Origin: Halomonas faecis
GTDB taxonomy: Bacteria; Pseudomonadota; Gammaproteobacteria; Pseudomonadales; Halomonadaceae
DNA: 64,000 nucleotides
Assembly (NCBI RefSeq): GCF_010993975.1
Contig: NZ_JAACZO010000001.1
Location: forward strand, 124,001 to 188,000
Direction: 5' to 3'
Under the pieces are notes generated by a model that saw nothing but the letters and a program-made list of their open reading frames with translations, was not told where the DNA came from and made no database searches. Below are positions 9,593 through 19,464 of this stretch, in pieces; position 1 is the first letter of the stretch, and each line of letters starts with the position of its first letter. A program made the translations under genes and the position numbers.

Positions 9593-10369
9593 ATGCCCAA
9601 GTTCGCCGCCAACCTCAGCATGCTGTTCACCGAAGTGGAGTTCCTCGACCGCTTCGCGGCCGCCTCCCGGGCCGGCTTCCAGGGGGTGGAGTACCTCTTC
9701 CCCTATGACTATCCGGCCGAGGAGATCAAGCGGCGCCTGGACGACAACGGCCTGACCCAGGTGCTCTTCAACCTACCGGGGGGCGACTGGGCCGCCGGCG
9801 AGCGCGGCATCGCCTGCCACCCGGATCGCGTGGCGGAGTTCTGCGCCGGCGTCGACCGCGCCATCGACTACGCCAAGTTGCTGGGCAACACCCAGGTCAA
9901 CTGCCTGGCCGGCATCCAGCCCGCCGGCGTCGGCGCCGCCGAGGCCCGCCGCACGCTGGTCGACAACCTGCGCTATGCTGCCGACAGGCTCGAGACAGCG
10001 GGCATTCGGCTGCTCGCCGAGCCGATCAATACTCGCGACATCCCCGGTTTCTTCCTCGATCGCACCGAGCAGGCGCTGGCGCTGTTCGACGAGGTGGGAA
10101 GCGACAACCTGAAGCTGCAGTACGACATCTATCACATGCAGATCATGGAGGGCGATATCGCGCCGACCATCGAGAGGCACATCGATCGCATCGCGCATGT
10201 GCAGCTCGCCGACAACCCGGGACGCCACGAGCCGGGCACCGGCGAGATCAACTATCCTTTTCTGTTCGACCATCTCGATCGGCTGGGTTATGCCGGCTGG
10301 GTCGGCTGCGAGTACAAGCCGGCTACCACGACCGAAGAGGGGCTGGGCTGGCTGGATAGCGTCCGCTGA
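9593..10369 (+). CDS. hyi: Hydroxypyruvate isomerase Hyi
   Basis: A 258-residue TIM-barrel enzyme of the xylose-isomerase-like family that interconverts hydroxypyruvate and tartronate semialdehyde. Typical features: N-terminal FAANLSMLFTEVEFLDRF, barrel strand LLAEPINTRDIPGFFLDRTEQA with a metal-binding Glu, YDIYHMQIMEGD, and the C-terminal GWVGCEYKPATTTEEGLGW. An AAGGAG site precedes ATG 9593. It follows gcl after a family-I repeat and precedes glxR after another copy in reverse orientation. Confidence 0.93.
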   Translation: MPKFAANLSMLFTEVEFLDRFAAASRAGFQGVEYLFPYDYPAEEIKRRLDDNGLTQVLFNLPGGDWAAGERGIACHPDRVAEFCAGVDRAIDYAKLLGNTQVNCLAGIQPAGVGAAEARRTLVDNLRYAADRLETAGIRLLAEPINTRDIPGFFLDRTEQALALFDEVGSDNLKLQYDIYHMQIMEGDIAPTIERHIDRIAHVQLADNPGRHEPGTGEINYPFLFDHLDRLGYAGWVGCEYKPATTTEEGLGWLDSVR

Positions 10370-10390
10370 TTGGGGGGCGGTCCCCAGCAG

Positions 10391-10502
10391 CGATGAGCTG
10401 TTCCGGCGGCAAGCCTTCGCGAGGGCGCTGTGAACCCATCCCTGGGCGCTACATTTGCCATCCCTGGCAAATGACCCTCGCTTCGACTTGCCCCCGGCGC
10501 TC
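10391..10502 (-). repeat. Family-I structured intergenic repeat, copy D (reverse orientation)
   Basis: Lies between hyi and glxR. On the plus strand the outer arms are GGCAAG (10408-10413) with CTTGCC (10487-10492) and GCGAGGG (10419-10425) with CCCTCGC (10475-10481). The inner stem is CATTTGCC (10452-10459) with GGCAAATG (10466-10473). The loop reads AGGGAT on the minus strand as in the other copies. All three helices differ in sequence from the other copies but remain paired. Confidence 0.82.
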
Positions 10503-10571
10503 ATCTCTCGAGTCGCTGGAAAGCGTGCGCTAACTCAGAATGCACAATGACAAGCTGAAAGGAGAAGCATC

Positions 10572-11459
10572 ATGAGCAAGATCGGATTCATTGGCCTGGG
10601 CATCATGGGCCGCCCCATGGCGGGCCATCTGTTGGACGCCGGCCACGAACTCGTCACCGTCGAGCGCAGCCAGCCGTTGGCCAGCGAGCTGGCCGACAAG
10701 GGCATGCAGACGCTCGCCCATCCCAAGGCGGTGGCCGAGGCGTCCGAAGTGATCATCACCATGGTGCCGGATACCCCGGACGTGGAGCGGGTGCTGTTCG
10801 GCGAGAACGGCGTCGTCGAGGGGCTGCAGCCGGACACCCTGGTGATCGACATGAGCTCCATTGCGCCCGTACCGACCCGCGAATTCGCCAGACGCATCGT
10901 CGAGGCCGGCGGCGAGTACGTCGATGCGCCGGTCTCCGGCGGCGAGGGCGGCGCCATCAATGCGGCTCTGACCATCATGGTGGGGGCCACCGACCACGGC
11001 TTCGAGCGTGCCCGCCCGATTCTCGAAGTGATGGGCAAGACCATCACTCACATCGGCGGCCACGGCGACGGCCAGACCTGCAAAGTGGCCAACCAGATCG
11101 TGGTGGCGCTGACCATCGAGGCGGTGGCCGAAGGGCTGCTGTTCGCCTCCAAGGCCGGCGCCGACGTGGTCAAGGTGCGCGAATCGCTGCTCGGCGGCCT
11201 GGCTCAGTCGAAGATTCTCGACGTGCACGGCGAGCGCATGATCCAGCGTACCTTCGACCCGGGCTTCAAGATCCAGCTGCACCAGAAGGACCTCAACCTG
11301 GCCCTGGAAGGGGCGCGCAGCCTCGATCTGGCGCTGCCCGGTACCGCCAATGCCCAGCAGCTGTTCCAGGCCTGCGTGGCTCATGGCGGCGCCGACTGGG
11401 ACCATTCCGGCATCCTGCGCGCGCTGGAGGAGCTAGCCAACCACGAGCTGGGAGGGTAG
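10572..11459 (+). CDS. glxR: Tartronate semialdehyde reductase (2-hydroxy-3-oxopropionate reductase)
   Basis: A 295-residue member of the beta-hydroxyacid dehydrogenase family that reduces tartronate semialdehyde to D-glycerate with NAD(P)H. The Rossmann motif GFIGLGIMGRPMAGHL opens the protein, the substrate loop DAPVSGGEGGA is near residue 120, and the catalytic Lys lies in GQTCKVANQIVVA near residue 171. GlxR and GarR are isofunctional and cannot be separated by reading; glxR is preferred because the gene follows gcl and hyi. A GAAAGGAG site precedes the ATG. Confidence 0.93.
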   Translation: MSKIGFIGLGIMGRPMAGHLLDAGHELVTVERSQPLASELADKGMQTLAHPKAVAEASEVIITMVPDTPDVERVLFGENGVVEGLQPDTLVIDMSSIAPVPTREFARRIVEAGGEYVDAPVSGGEGGAINAALTIMVGATDHGFERARPILEVMGKTITHIGGHGDGQTCKVANQIVVALTIEAVAEGLLFASKAGADVVKVRESLLGGLAQSKILDVHGERMIQRTFDPGFKIQLHQKDLNLALEGARSLDLALPGTANAQQLFQACVAHGGADWDHSGILRALEELANHELGG

Positions 11460-11535
11460 AGCGCTGGACTTGCCAGTGCCGAACCGTCCATCATCGGACT
11501 TCCGTTCCCGGCCATCTGCAAGGAGTGTTTCACTG

Positions 11536-12846
11536 ATGAGCGAACTTCCTTCCCTGCCGGAACTGGATTCGGCGGCGGACGTCGCTGCCTGGCTCCGCCA
11601 GCTGGCCGACATGGCCGTGGCCGCGGTGCATCCCGACACGCTGGTGGCCGACCAGTTGCCCGACCCGCCGCCGGGGCGCACCGTGGTGGTCGGGGCCGGC
11701 AAGGCGGCGGCCGCCATGGCCGCGGCGCTGGAGCGCGCCTGGCAGGCACGCTGCCCCGAGGCGCCGCTCTCCGGCCTGGTGGTCACTCGCTACGGCCATG
11801 GCGCCGATTGCGGGTGCATCGAGGTGCTGGAAGCCTCTCATCCCATGCCCGACGACCTGGGCGAGAAGGCTGCGCAGCGAATGCTCGAGGCCGTCGGGAG
11901 CCTCTCCGAGGGCGACCGCGTGATCGCGCTGATCTCCGGCGGAGGCTCGGCGTTGATGACGCTGCCGGCGCCGGGAATCTCCCTGGCCGACAAGCAGGCG
12001 CTGAACCGTGAGCTGCTGCGCTGCGGGGCGCCGATTCGGGACATCAATACCGTGCGCCGCCACCTCTCGGCCATCAAGGGTGGGCGGCTCGCCGCCGCGG
12101 CCCATCCCGCCCAGGTGATCACCTGGCTGATCTCCGACGTGCCGGGCGACGAGCCCTCGCTGGTCGCTTCCGGTCCGACGCTGCCCGATGCCACCACGCC
12201 GACGGATGCCCTGGCGGTGCTCGAACGGTACGCCATCGCGATACCCGAGACGGTGCATCGCCACCTGAGCGGCGATCATACGGCACCGGCACCCACGGAT
12301 GCCGCCTTCGCCCGTGACGAGACGGTGCTGCTCGCCCGTGCCGCCGACGCGCTCGAGGCAGCACGCCGTGCCGCCGAGGCCGCCGGCGTGACGGTGCGCG
12401 TGCTGGGCGACGACCTGGAAGGCGAGGCCCGGGAGCTGGGGCGTGAGCAGGGGCGCCAGGCACTTGCCGCTCAGCCGGAAATCCGCAGGCCGCTGCTGCT
12501 GGTCTCCGGCGGCGAGACCAGTGTCACCGTGGCCGGTGATGGGCGCGGCGGGCGTAACGTGGAGTACCTGCTGGGTCTGTTCGAGGCGCTACAGGGAGCG
12601 CCGGGCATCCATGCGCTGGCCATCGACACCGATGGCATCGACGGCTCGGAGGACAATGCCGGAGCGTCGTTCTCTCCACCGGATTTCCAGCGAGCCCGCG
12701 AGCTGGGTCTCGAGCCGCTCGATTTCCTGTCGCGCAACGATGCCTATACTTTCTTCCAAGCGTTGGGCAGGCTGATCGTCACCGGCCCGACCCGAACCAA
12801 CGTCAACGATTTTCGTGCCATTCTGCTGTTACCGAGGACACCATGA
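11536..12846 (+). CDS. ttuD: Glycerate 2-kinase (TtuD/GckA, MOFRL family)
   Basis: A 436-residue enzyme that phosphorylates D-glycerate to 2-phosphoglycerate. The N-terminal glycerate-kinase domain covers about residues 10-240 ([46 protein letters not shown]) and the MOFRL domain about 310-425 ([19 protein letters not shown]). Older annotations call this family hydroxypyruvate reductase. ATG 11536 is chosen because it follows AAGGAGT and starts the family-like sequence; an upstream in-frame start at 11470 would add 22 unlikely residues. Its stop overlaps the pyk start (ATGA), so the two are translationally coupled. Confidence 0.92.
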   Translation: MSELPSLPELDSAADVAAWLRQLADMAVAAVHPDTLVADQLPDPPPGRTVVVGAGKAAAAMAAALERAWQARCPEAPLSGLVVTRYGHGADCGCIEVLEASHPMPDDLGEKAAQRMLEAVGSLSEGDRVIALISGGGSALMTLPAPGISLADKQALNRELLRCGAPIRDINTVRRHLSAIKGGRLAAAAHPAQVITWLISDVPGDEPSLVASGPTLPDATTPTDALAVLERYAIAIPETVHRHLSGDHTAPAPTDAAFARDETVLLARAADALEAARRAAEAAGVTVRVLGDDLEGEARELGREQGRQALAAQPEIRRPLLLVSGGETSVTVAGDGRGGRNVEYLLGLFEALQGAPGIHALAIDTDGIDGSEDNAGASFSPPDFQRARELGLEPLDFLSRNDAYTFFQALGRLIVTGPTRTNVNDFRAILLLPRTP

Positions 12847-14330
12847 ACCATCCCCCCCACGCCCCCATTCACGAGCCCATTCGTCGTACCAAGATCGTTG
12901 CCACCCTGGGACCGGCCAGCGACCGCGAGGGCGTTCTGGAGGCGATGCTTCGCACCGGTGTCGACGTGGTGCGCCTCAATTTCTCCCACGGTTCGCCCGA
13001 CGATCATCGCCGACGCTTGACCCAGGTACGCGAGATCGCCGCTCGACTCGGCCGCAGCGTCGCCGCCCTGGGCGATCTGCAGGGCCCCAAGATCCGCATC
13101 GCCCGCTTCCGCGACGGGCCCATCGAGCTGGAAGAAGGCCAGCCCTTCATCCTCGACATGGCGCTGGGCAGCGAGGATGGCGATGCCGAACGCGTGGGCT
13201 GCGACTACCAGCAGTTGATCGACGACGTCAGTGCCGGCGACCGCCTGCTGCTCGACGACGGCCGGGTGGTGCTGGACGTGAGCCGAGTGGCGGGACGTGA
13301 AATCCATACCACCGTGACGGTGGGCGGTTCGCTTTCCAACAACAAGGGCATCAACAAGCAGGGCGGTGGGCTCTCCGCTCCGGCGCTCACCGACAAGGAT
13401 CGCGCCGATCTGGCCACCGCCATGGATATCGGCGTCGACTACCTGGCGGTATCGTTTCCACGCAGCGCCGCGGACATGCAGGAAGCGCGCCGCCTGCTCG
13501 GCGAGGCGGGAGGAGACATCGGCCTGGTGGCCAAGCTCGAGCGTGCCGAGGCAGTGGCCGATGAGGCCACTTTGGATGGCATCATCAAGGCCAGCGAGGC
13601 GGTGATGGTGGCGCGCGGCGACCTGGGCGTGGAGATCGGCGACGAGGCGCTGATCGGTACCCAGAAGCGCATCATCAAGCGCGCTCGCTCGCTCAATCGA
13701 GCGGTGATCACCGCCACGCAGATGATGGAGTCGATGATCGAGTCACCCCTGCCCACTCGTGCCGAGGTGTTCGATGTCGCCAACGCCGTGCTCGACGGTA
13801 CCGATGCAGTCATGCTGTCCGCGGAAACCGCGGCCGGCGACTTTCCCGTGGAGACCATCGAGGCCATGGATCGCGTCTGCCTGGGCGCCGAGCGCGAGCG
13901 TATCGCCCAGGAATCCGGCCACCGCATCCACGAGGGCTTTTCGCAGATCGACGAGACCATTGCGCTTTCCGCCATGTACGCCGCCAACCATCTGGAAGGG
14001 GTGGCGGCCATCGCCTGTATGACCGCCTCCGGCTACACGCCGTTGATCGCTTCGCGGATTCGTTCGGGGCTGCCCATCGTCGGCCTGGCGCACAGCGCCA
14101 TCGCCCAGCGGCGCATGGCGCTCTACCGGGGCGTGGTATCGCTGCCTTTCGACACCAGCGAGATGACCGCCGACGAACTCAACGATCAGGCGCTGGCACG
14201 ACTGGTGGCCCATGGCATCGCCGAGCCGGGCGATCACGTCATCCTTACCCGCGGCGATCACATGAATGCCCATGGCGGCACCAATACGATGAAGATTCTC
14301 GATATTGGCGAGCAGCACCGCATGCGCTGA
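12843..14330 (+). CDS. pyk: Pyruvate kinase
   Basis: A 495-residue pyruvate kinase, of the type found next to glycerate kinase in glyoxylate and tartrate clusters (TtuE/PykA-like). Visible motifs: [24 protein letters not shown], the B domain at about 75-170, VAKLERAEA, the signature [14 protein letters not shown] and [11 protein letters not shown]. It overlaps ttuD by four bases. With enolase it would convert the 2-phosphoglycerate made by TtuD into pyruvate and ATP, which accounts for its place in this operon. Confidence 0.95.
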   Translation: MNHPPHAPIHEPIRRTKIVATLGPASDREGVLEAMLRTGVDVVRLNFSHGSPDDHRRRLTQVREIAARLGRSVAALGDLQGPKIRIARFRDGPIELEEGQPFILDMALGSEDGDAERVGCDYQQLIDDVSAGDRLLLDDGRVVLDVSRVAGREIHTTVTVGGSLSNNKGINKQGGGLSAPALTDKDRADLATAMDIGVDYLAVSFPRSAADMQEARRLLGEAGGDIGLVAKLERAEAVADEATLDGIIKASEAVMVARGDLGVEIGDEALIGTQKRIIKRARSLNRAVITATQMMESMIESPLPTRAEVFDVANAVLDGTDAVMLSAETAAGDFPVETIEAMDRVCLGAERERIAQESGHRIHEGFSQIDETIALSAMYAANHLEGVAAIACMTASGYTPLIASRIRSGLPIVGLAHSAIAQRRMALYRGVVSLPFDTSEMTADELNDQALARLVAHGIAEPGDHVILTRGDHMNAHGGTNTMKILDIGEQHRMR

Positions 14331-14334
14331 GGTC

Positions 14335-14344
14335 TTGTATACAA
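14335..14344. promoter_or_regulatory. Perfect TTGTATACAA palindrome upstream of the GntR gene
   Basis: A 10-base perfect palindrome a few bases after the pyk stop and 80 bases before the GntR start. Because it directly precedes a regulator gene and related boxes precede hpxA, puuE and gcl, it is the best candidate for the autoregulatory operator. Confidence 0.6.
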
Positions 14345-14423
14345 TATTGGCGTCGGCCGTGGCCAGCTGCCGAGAAACCTGCCAAGCTGTGCGCGTTCGT
14401 GATAGAGCGGGAGAGACCCCATC

Positions 14424-15167
14424 ATGAGTCGTGCCTGGCAGGAGGACGCAGCGGCGGTCAGCCGTGCGGATGGGCGCGGCGGCGAGCGTCGCGGCGCCGA
14501 CAGAATCATCGTCGAGCAGGTACGTCAGGCGGTGCTGGCCCAGCGTTTGCCGCCCGGCACGCGCCTGCCCGAGACGACCCTCGGCGAAGTCTTCGGCGTC
14601 AGCCGCTCGGTGGTGCGCAAGGCGCTGACCCGGCTGGCTGCGGAGCACGTTGTCAGTCAGCCGCCCAATCAGGTGGCTCGCGTGCGGGCACCGAGCATTG
14701 CCGAGACGCGCGATACCTTCGCGGCGCGGCGGCTGGTGGAAGGCGAGATCGTCGCGCTGCTGGCCGGCCGGCTCGATGCCGAAGCGCTGAACGCCCTCGA
14801 AGCTCATGTGTCGCACGAAGCCGAGGCCTATGCGGCCAGCGACGAGACGGCGCGCATCGAGCACTCCCTGGCCATCCATCACCTGTTGGCCGAGCGCTCC
14901 CCCAACCGAGTGCTGGGCACGATGCTGACCGACCTGATCCTGCGCACCTCCATCGTCATCGCGCTCTACAAGCATCCGCGGGTGGCCAGCTGCTACCTGC
15001 CCGACGACCATCCGTCACTGCTCGTCCACTTGCGCGACGGTGAGGCCGAGGCGGCACGGCAGGGCATTCATGCTCACCTGCATGCGCTCGAGGCGCGGCT
15101 CGATCTGGGCAGCCGCGATGCCAGCCCCGACCTGATGGCGATTTTCGCACGCCATGTCGCGATGTGA
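14424..15167 (+). CDS. GntR-family FCD-domain regulator of the allantoin/glyoxylate block
   Basis: A 247-residue FadR-subfamily transcription factor. The winged helix spans about residues 22-92 (TTLGEVFGVSRSVVRKALTRL) and the FCD domain about 97-230. The His of HSLAIHHLL and of the later HLHALEARL segment fit the family's metal-site region. It closes the catabolic block and carries a perfect TTGTATACAA in front of it, with related boxes at 4213, 4236, 4495 and 7566. Klebsiella hpx clusters also encode a GntR protein (HpxS). The ligand could be allantoin, glyoxylate or a ureide; this cannot be read from sequence. Confidence 0.85.
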   Translation: MSRAWQEDAAAVSRADGRGGERRGADRIIVEQVRQAVLAQRLPPGTRLPETTLGEVFGVSRSVVRKALTRLAAEHVVSQPPNQVARVRAPSIAETRDTFAARRLVEGEIVALLAGRLDAEALNALEAHVSHEAEAYAASDETARIEHSLAIHHLLAERSPNRVLGTMLTDLILRTSIVIALYKHPRVASCYLPDDHPSLLVHLRDGEAEAARQGIHAHLHALEARLDLGSRDASPDLMAIFARHVAM

Positions 15168-15236
15168 TCGGCTTTACCCCGCGTCGCTCCTGCACGACAA
15201 TGCCAACTCCCTGTAGCAGTAGATGAGAATCCTGCG

Positions 15237-16040
15237 ATGCGTTCACTGCGGATCTGGGGGCTGGCGTTGGGTCTGCTCCTGCACTCCTTGACTGCCCAAG
15301 CGGCCGTACCGACCGTGGCCGCCGCTTCCGACCTTCAGTTCGCCCTGACCGAGGCCGCCGAACGCTTCATGGCCGAGACACATCGAGAGGTTAGCCTCAA
15401 TTTCGGCTCATCCGGCAATTTCCGGCGTCAGATCGCGCAGGGGGCGCCTTTCGAGCTCTACCTCTCGGCCGATGAAGCCTATGTCCTGGCGCTGCATGAA
15501 GAGGGGCGCACCGTCGATACGGGGGTAGTCTACGCCCAGGGGCGGCTGGCGTGGCTGCAGCGTGCCGGGCGAGGCGCTCTGCCCGGTGAAGACGAGCCGC
15601 TTGCCGCCGTGCGCAAGGCCATCGACGCCCATGCGGCGGAGGAGGGCCGGCTGCGCATCGCCCTGGCCAATCCCGAGCATGCGCCCTACGGCGTCGCGGC
15701 GCGCCAGGCGCTCGAGCATGCTGGCCTGTGGAAAACCAGTGCACCGCTGCGCGTGCTGGGCGAGAACGTTTCCCAGGCAACTCAGTTCGCCCTTTCCGAC
15801 GACGCACGCGGCGGCCTGGTGGCCTACTCGCTGGCATTGGCACCGACCGTGGCGGCGCGTAGCGAGCACGTGTTGATTCCCGCCAGCTGGCACGCCCCGC
15901 TGATGCAGCGCATGGCGCTGATCGAGGGCGCCGGCGAGACGGCACGTGCCTTCTACGAATGGCTGCAGCAGGATGAGGCCCGCGAGATTCTTGCCGACTA
16001 CGGTTTCCGCCTGCCCGATGCTGGAAACGACGCACCTTGA
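15237..16040 (+). CDS. modA: Molybdate-binding periplasmic protein ModA
   Basis: A 267-residue secreted binding protein of the molybdate ABC importer. A signal peptide of about 22 residues (GLALGLLLHSLTAQAAV) precedes the mature start at VPTVAAASDLQFAL. Family motifs: FGSSGNFRRQIAQGAPFELYLSAD, HAPYGVAARQAL, and GENVSQATQF. Tungstate is an alternative ligand. The genes modA, modB and modC overlap end to end, so they form one transcription unit. Molybdenum supply suits a purine degrader because xanthine dehydrogenase is a molybdoenzyme. Confidence 0.92.
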   Translation: MRSLRIWGLALGLLLHSLTAQAAVPTVAAASDLQFALTEAAERFMAETHREVSLNFGSSGNFRRQIAQGAPFELYLSADEAYVLALHEEGRTVDTGVVYAQGRLAWLQRAGRGALPGEDEPLAAVRKAIDAHAAEEGRLRIALANPEHAPYGVAARQALEHAGLWKTSAPLRVLGENVSQATQFALSDDARGGLVAYSLALAPTVAARSEHVLIPASWHAPLMQRMALIEGAGETARAFYEWLQQDEAREILADYGFRLPDAGNDAP

Positions 16041-16708
16041 TGGACTGGGCGGCGCTCTCGGTATCGCTGCGCCTGGCAGCTTTGACGTGCCTGCTGCTGC
16101 TACCGGTGGGGCTTGCGCTTGGACGCTGGCTCGCGCGGGCCCGCTTTCATGCCAAGCCGCTGTGCGAGGCCTTCGTGGCGCTCCCCCTGGTGCTGCCGCC
16201 TACCGTGCTCGGCTTCTACCTGATGATGAGCTTCGGTGGCGAGGCGCCGTTGGGCGCATTTTGGCAGCGCCTGACTGGGGAGGGGCTCAACTTCACCTTC
16301 ACCGGCATTCTGCTCGCTTCGTTGGTGGCCAATCTGCCGTTCGCCGTGCAGCCCGTGCAGCGCGCCTTCGAGGCGATTCCCCCCAATCTGCGCGAGGCGG
16401 CTTGGTGCAGCGGTCTTTCCCCCTGGCAGACCTTGTGGCGCATCGAACTGCCGCTGGTGTGGCCGGGACTGGTCTCGGCGCTGGCGCTCACTTTTGCCCA
16501 CACCCTGGGTGAATTCGGCGTCATCCTGATGGTGGGGGGCGCTATCGACGGCGAAACGCGAACCCTGGCCATCGCCATCTACGACCGAGTACAGGCCTTC
16601 GACGAAGCCGGAGCGGGGGCGATGTCCGCCATGCTGCTCACGGTCTCTTTCCTGACCATCGGCGTGGTCTACGGCCTAGCGGGCAGAAGGCGGTGGCGTC
16701 GTGGCTGA
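16040..16708 (+). CDS. modB: Molybdate ABC transporter permease ModB
   Basis: A 222-residue inner-membrane permease with about five transmembrane segments. The EAA-type loop that contacts ModC is visible as LREAAWCSGLSPWQTLWRIELP, followed by LALTFAHTLGEFGVILMVGG. The ATG at 16040 shares one base with the modA stop (TGATG), a typical coupling junction; a TTG three bases earlier is less likely. Confidence 0.93.
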   Translation: MDWAALSVSLRLAALTCLLLLPVGLALGRWLARARFHAKPLCEAFVALPLVLPPTVLGFYLMMSFGGEAPLGAFWQRLTGEGLNFTFTGILLASLVANLPFAVQPVQRAFEAIPPNLREAAWCSGLSPWQTLWRIELPLVWPGLVSALALTFAHTLGEFGVILMVGGAIDGETRTLAIAIYDRVQAFDEAGAGAMSAMLLTVSFLTIGVVYGLAGRRRWRRG

Positions 16709-17840
16709 GCGGCTGACGGGAGGAGAGCGCCTGGCGGTCAGCGTTCGTCAGCCCGGGCCGATACCGCTGGCGGCGGACTTCCACTGCGCGGCAGGAGAGC
16801 TTCTTGCGCTGGTGGGGCCCTCGGGCAGTGGCAAGACTACCCTGCTGCGTGCCATTGCCGGGCTCTACCGTCCCCTGAATGGCGTGATCGCCTGCAACGG
16901 CGAGCGATGGCTCGACACCGCCAGCGGCATCATGTGCCGTCCTCAGCAACGTCGCGTAGGCATCGTCTTTCAGGACTATGCACTATTTCCTCACCTCACC
17001 GCGCGCGACAACGTGCGCCTCGCGCTGGGTCATCTCGAGCCACAGGCGCGTCCGGCGCGTGCCGAACAGTGGCTGGCCCGGGTGCGCCTCGATGGGCTCG
17101 CCGACCGCTATCCGGTCGAGCTGTCCGGCGGGCAACGCCAGCGCGTGGCCCTGGCGCGAGCCCTGGCACGCGAGCCGCAGGTGCTGCTGCTGGACGAGCC
17201 TTTCTCGGCGGTGGATCAAGTAACCCGACGGCGCCTGCAGCGCGAACTGGCGCTGCTGCGCGAGGCAATCCGCATTCCCATCGTACTGGTCACCCATGAC
17301 CTGGATGAGGCGGTAACGCTGGCCGACCGGCTGTGCGTGCTGCACGGCGGCCGCACGTTGCAGGCCGGTGCCCCGGGGGAGTTGCTGCGCCATCCGTCGA
17401 GTCCGGAAGTGGCGCGGCTACTCGACCGTCATAATGTCTTCGAGGGCGAGGTGGTCAGCGTTGCGGGGCAGCGCTACCTACAGTGGGGCCCCTACCGGCT
17501 GGAGGTGGCCGAAGGACTCGAGGCACTGGCCGAAGGGAGTCGGGTAGCCTGGTATCTTCCCGATTCCGATGTCGTGCTGCATCGGCGCGGTCGTCCCTCG
17601 CGCGGGGAGCGCGAGAACCCCGTGACCGGTCAGGTCATCGAAATGGTGGTACTGGGCGGCATGACCTCCATCACCCTGGGCTTCGACCACGGCCGCGAGA
17701 CGCTGCGTTTCGATATCGCCACTCATGCAGCGCGGCGCAACGGCCTGGCGCGCGGCGAGCAGGCTACAGTATCGCTGCTCGCCGGCGGCATCCATCTGAT
17801 GCCGGATGTCGACCCGACGATTGACGAGGAGCGGGCATGA
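16701..17840 (+). CDS. modC: Molybdate ABC transporter ATPase ModC
   Basis: A 379-residue cytosolic ATPase starting at GTG 16701, inside the end of modB. Walker A GPSGSGKT is at about residue 37, the signature LSGGQRQRVALARAL at about 137, Walker B LLLDEPFSAVD at about 160 and the switch His in LVTHDLDEA. The C-terminal 140 residues, after about 240, form the regulatory TOBE-type domain. No modE regulator is present nearby. It overlaps the next gene by four bases. Confidence 0.94.
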   Translation: MAERLTGGERLAVSVRQPGPIPLAADFHCAAGELLALVGPSGSGKTTLLRAIAGLYRPLNGVIACNGERWLDTASGIMCRPQQRRVGIVFQDYALFPHLTARDNVRLALGHLEPQARPARAEQWLARVRLDGLADRYPVELSGGQRQRVALARALAREPQVLLLDEPFSAVDQVTRRRLQRELALLREAIRIPIVLVTHDLDEAVTLADRLCVLHGGRTLQAGAPGELLRHPSSPEVARLLDRHNVFEGEVVSVAGQRYLQWGPYRLEVAEGLEALAEGSRVAWYLPDSDVVLHRRGRPSRGERENPVTGQVIEMVVLGGMTSITLGFDHGRETLRFDIATHAARRNGLARGEQATVSLLAGGIHLMPDVDPTIDEERA

Positions 17841-18370
17841 GCGAAAGCGTCCAACGCTGCGGTGCCGGCCGCCGGTATTGGCCGGTTGCCGCTGTCTGGC
17901 TGATCGGGGTGGCCATGAGCGTGTCGGCCGCATCGCTGACCTTCGAACGCGTGCCGCTGGTCATCCATGCCGACGCAACGCAGCACCGCCTGACAGTGGA
18001 GGTGGCACGCACCCCGGCCCAGCGCAGCCGCGGGCTGATGGCACGCGATTCGCTGGCCGAGGATGCCGGCATGCTGTTCTCCTATGACCGGCTTCAGCCG
18101 CCTTGGGGCAGCTTCTGGATGTATCGCACGCGCATCGCGCTGGATATCGCCTTCCTCGACACCGAGGGGCGCATCGCCGCCATCCACACCATGCAGCCCT
18201 GCGACGCCAGCGATCCCGGCGACTGCCCGAGCACTAGGGCTGGCGTCCCTTACCGGGCCGCGTTGGAGGTCAACGCCGGCTACTTTGCCGAACGCGGTAT
18301 CGAAATCGGCGACTGCGTTGCCTGGGCCGGCCAGGACGACGGCTGCGCGGTCGAGCCAGTGCGTGACTGA
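17837..18370 (+). CDS. DUF192 family exported protein
   Basis: A 177-residue protein with an N-terminal membrane/signal segment (about residues 15-36, YWPVAAVWLIGVAMSVSAAS) followed by a DUF192 domain: ARTPAQRSRGLMARDSLAEDAGMLF, WMYRTRIALDIAFLD and the C-terminal GIEIGD. Function of DUF192 is unknown; it is common in halophiles. Translation is coupled to modC through ATGA, so it is made with the molybdate importer, but nothing in it suggests metal binding. It converges on the EamA gene with only nine bases between the stops. Confidence 0.82.
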   Translation: MSESVQRCGAGRRYWPVAAVWLIGVAMSVSAASLTFERVPLVIHADATQHRLTVEVARTPAQRSRGLMARDSLAEDAGMLFSYDRLQPPWGSFWMYRTRIALDIAFLDTEGRIAAIHTMQPCDASDPGDCPSTRAGVPYRAALEVNAGYFAERGIEIGDCVAWAGQDDGCAVEPVRD

Positions 18371-18379
18371 AGGGGGCGT

Positions 18380-19258
18380 TCACACGCTGTCGTTCGCTGC
18401 GGTCGGTGGTCGCCGGCGCCCCAGACGCACCACGATCAGCGCCAGGCCGGCGACCACCAGGGCACCGCCGGTGAGCTTGTGCGGGTCGAGCGTTTCACCG
18501 AGCAGCAGTGCTCCGAGCAACACCGCGCCCACCGGCACCAGCAGGCTGAGCGGTGCCAGGCGATTGACCGGATGGCGGCGCAGCAGGCCATACCACAGGC
18601 CATAGGCAGCGATCGAAGACATCACGGCGGTATAGAAGACGGCACCCCAGCCCAGCCAACCGGCCTGGGCGAGGGCCTCGAGCTGACCCCGTTCGAACCA
18701 CCAGGAGCCCAGCGCCACCTGCGGAACGGCCAATAGCGCCACCCAGCCGGCCAGTGCCATCGGTGCCAACGGTGGCCCATGCTTGATCAGCAGCTGTGAT
18801 ACCGCCCAGCCCATGGCGCTAGTCAGTAGCAGCACCAGAGGCAGTGCCGAGGGTAGGCTGGGGCCGCCGGAGAGCACCGCCACCCCGCCGAAGGAGAGTG
18901 CCAGTCCTGCCACGCGGCGGACGTCCAGGCGTTCGCCGAGGAAAACCACGGCCAGCAAGGTGGCGAAAGGGGTGCCCATCTGCACCACCAGGGCACCGGT
19001 TCCGGCTTCCGCCTGACCCAGGCCGATGAACAACAGGGCAAAATGCAGCGTGCCAAAGGTCACCGAGAGCAGGGCCAGGAAGGGGAGTTGATGGCGGGCC
19101 ACCGGGTGAAAGGGCACCAGCAGGGCGGCCACCAGCGCAAAGCGCAGGGTCGTGAGCATCAGCGGTGGCAGTTCCGTAACGCCGAGCTTGATGACGATGA
19201 TGTTGAGGGCCCAGAGCGTGACGACCAACAGGCCCAGCAGCAGGTCGCGTGGTGGCAC
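18380..19258 (-). CDS. eamA: EamA/DMT-family exporter
   Basis: A 292-residue inner-membrane protein with ten predicted helices in two EamA repeats. It resembles E. coli EamA (O-acetylserine/cysteine exporter) in its start (PPRDLLLGLLVVTLWALNIIVIKLG) and in the end region (VNRLAPLSLLVPV followed by LLLGE and a final helix). I chose GTG 19258 because AAGGAAGG lies at the right distance before it and the homologous N-terminus begins there; an ATG 57 bases upstream would add a non-membrane tail. Exported substrate is inferred only. Confidence 0.8.
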   Translation of the reverse strand: MPPRDLLLGLLVVTLWALNIIVIKLGVTELPPLMLTTLRFALVAALLVPFHPVARHQLPFLALLSVTFGTLHFALLFIGLGQAEAGTGALVVQMGTPFATLLAVVFLGERLDVRRVAGLALSFGGVAVLSGGPSLPSALPLVLLLTSAMGWAVSQLLIKHGPPLAPMALAGWVALLAVPQVALGSWWFERGQLEALAQAGWLGWGAVFYTAVMSSIAAYGLWYGLLRRHPVNRLAPLSLLVPVGAVLLGALLLGETLDPHKLTGGALVVAGLALIVVRLGRRRPPTAANDSV

Positions 19259-19464
19259 GTGACAGCCTTCCTTCCCCTGACATGGCGCCGTGAGGGTAGC
19301 AGGAAGGCCACTCATCCGTCGCGATATCCGTTATCGGGCTATCATTCAACGCCGCGCTTCGTAGAATAGGGAGAGCCGCCTCGCTGCACCTTGCCGCGTC
19401 GAGCCAGGCTTCGAAAACCATAACGAGCGGTCGAATCGACCGCCCCTGCTGTCAAGGACACGTC

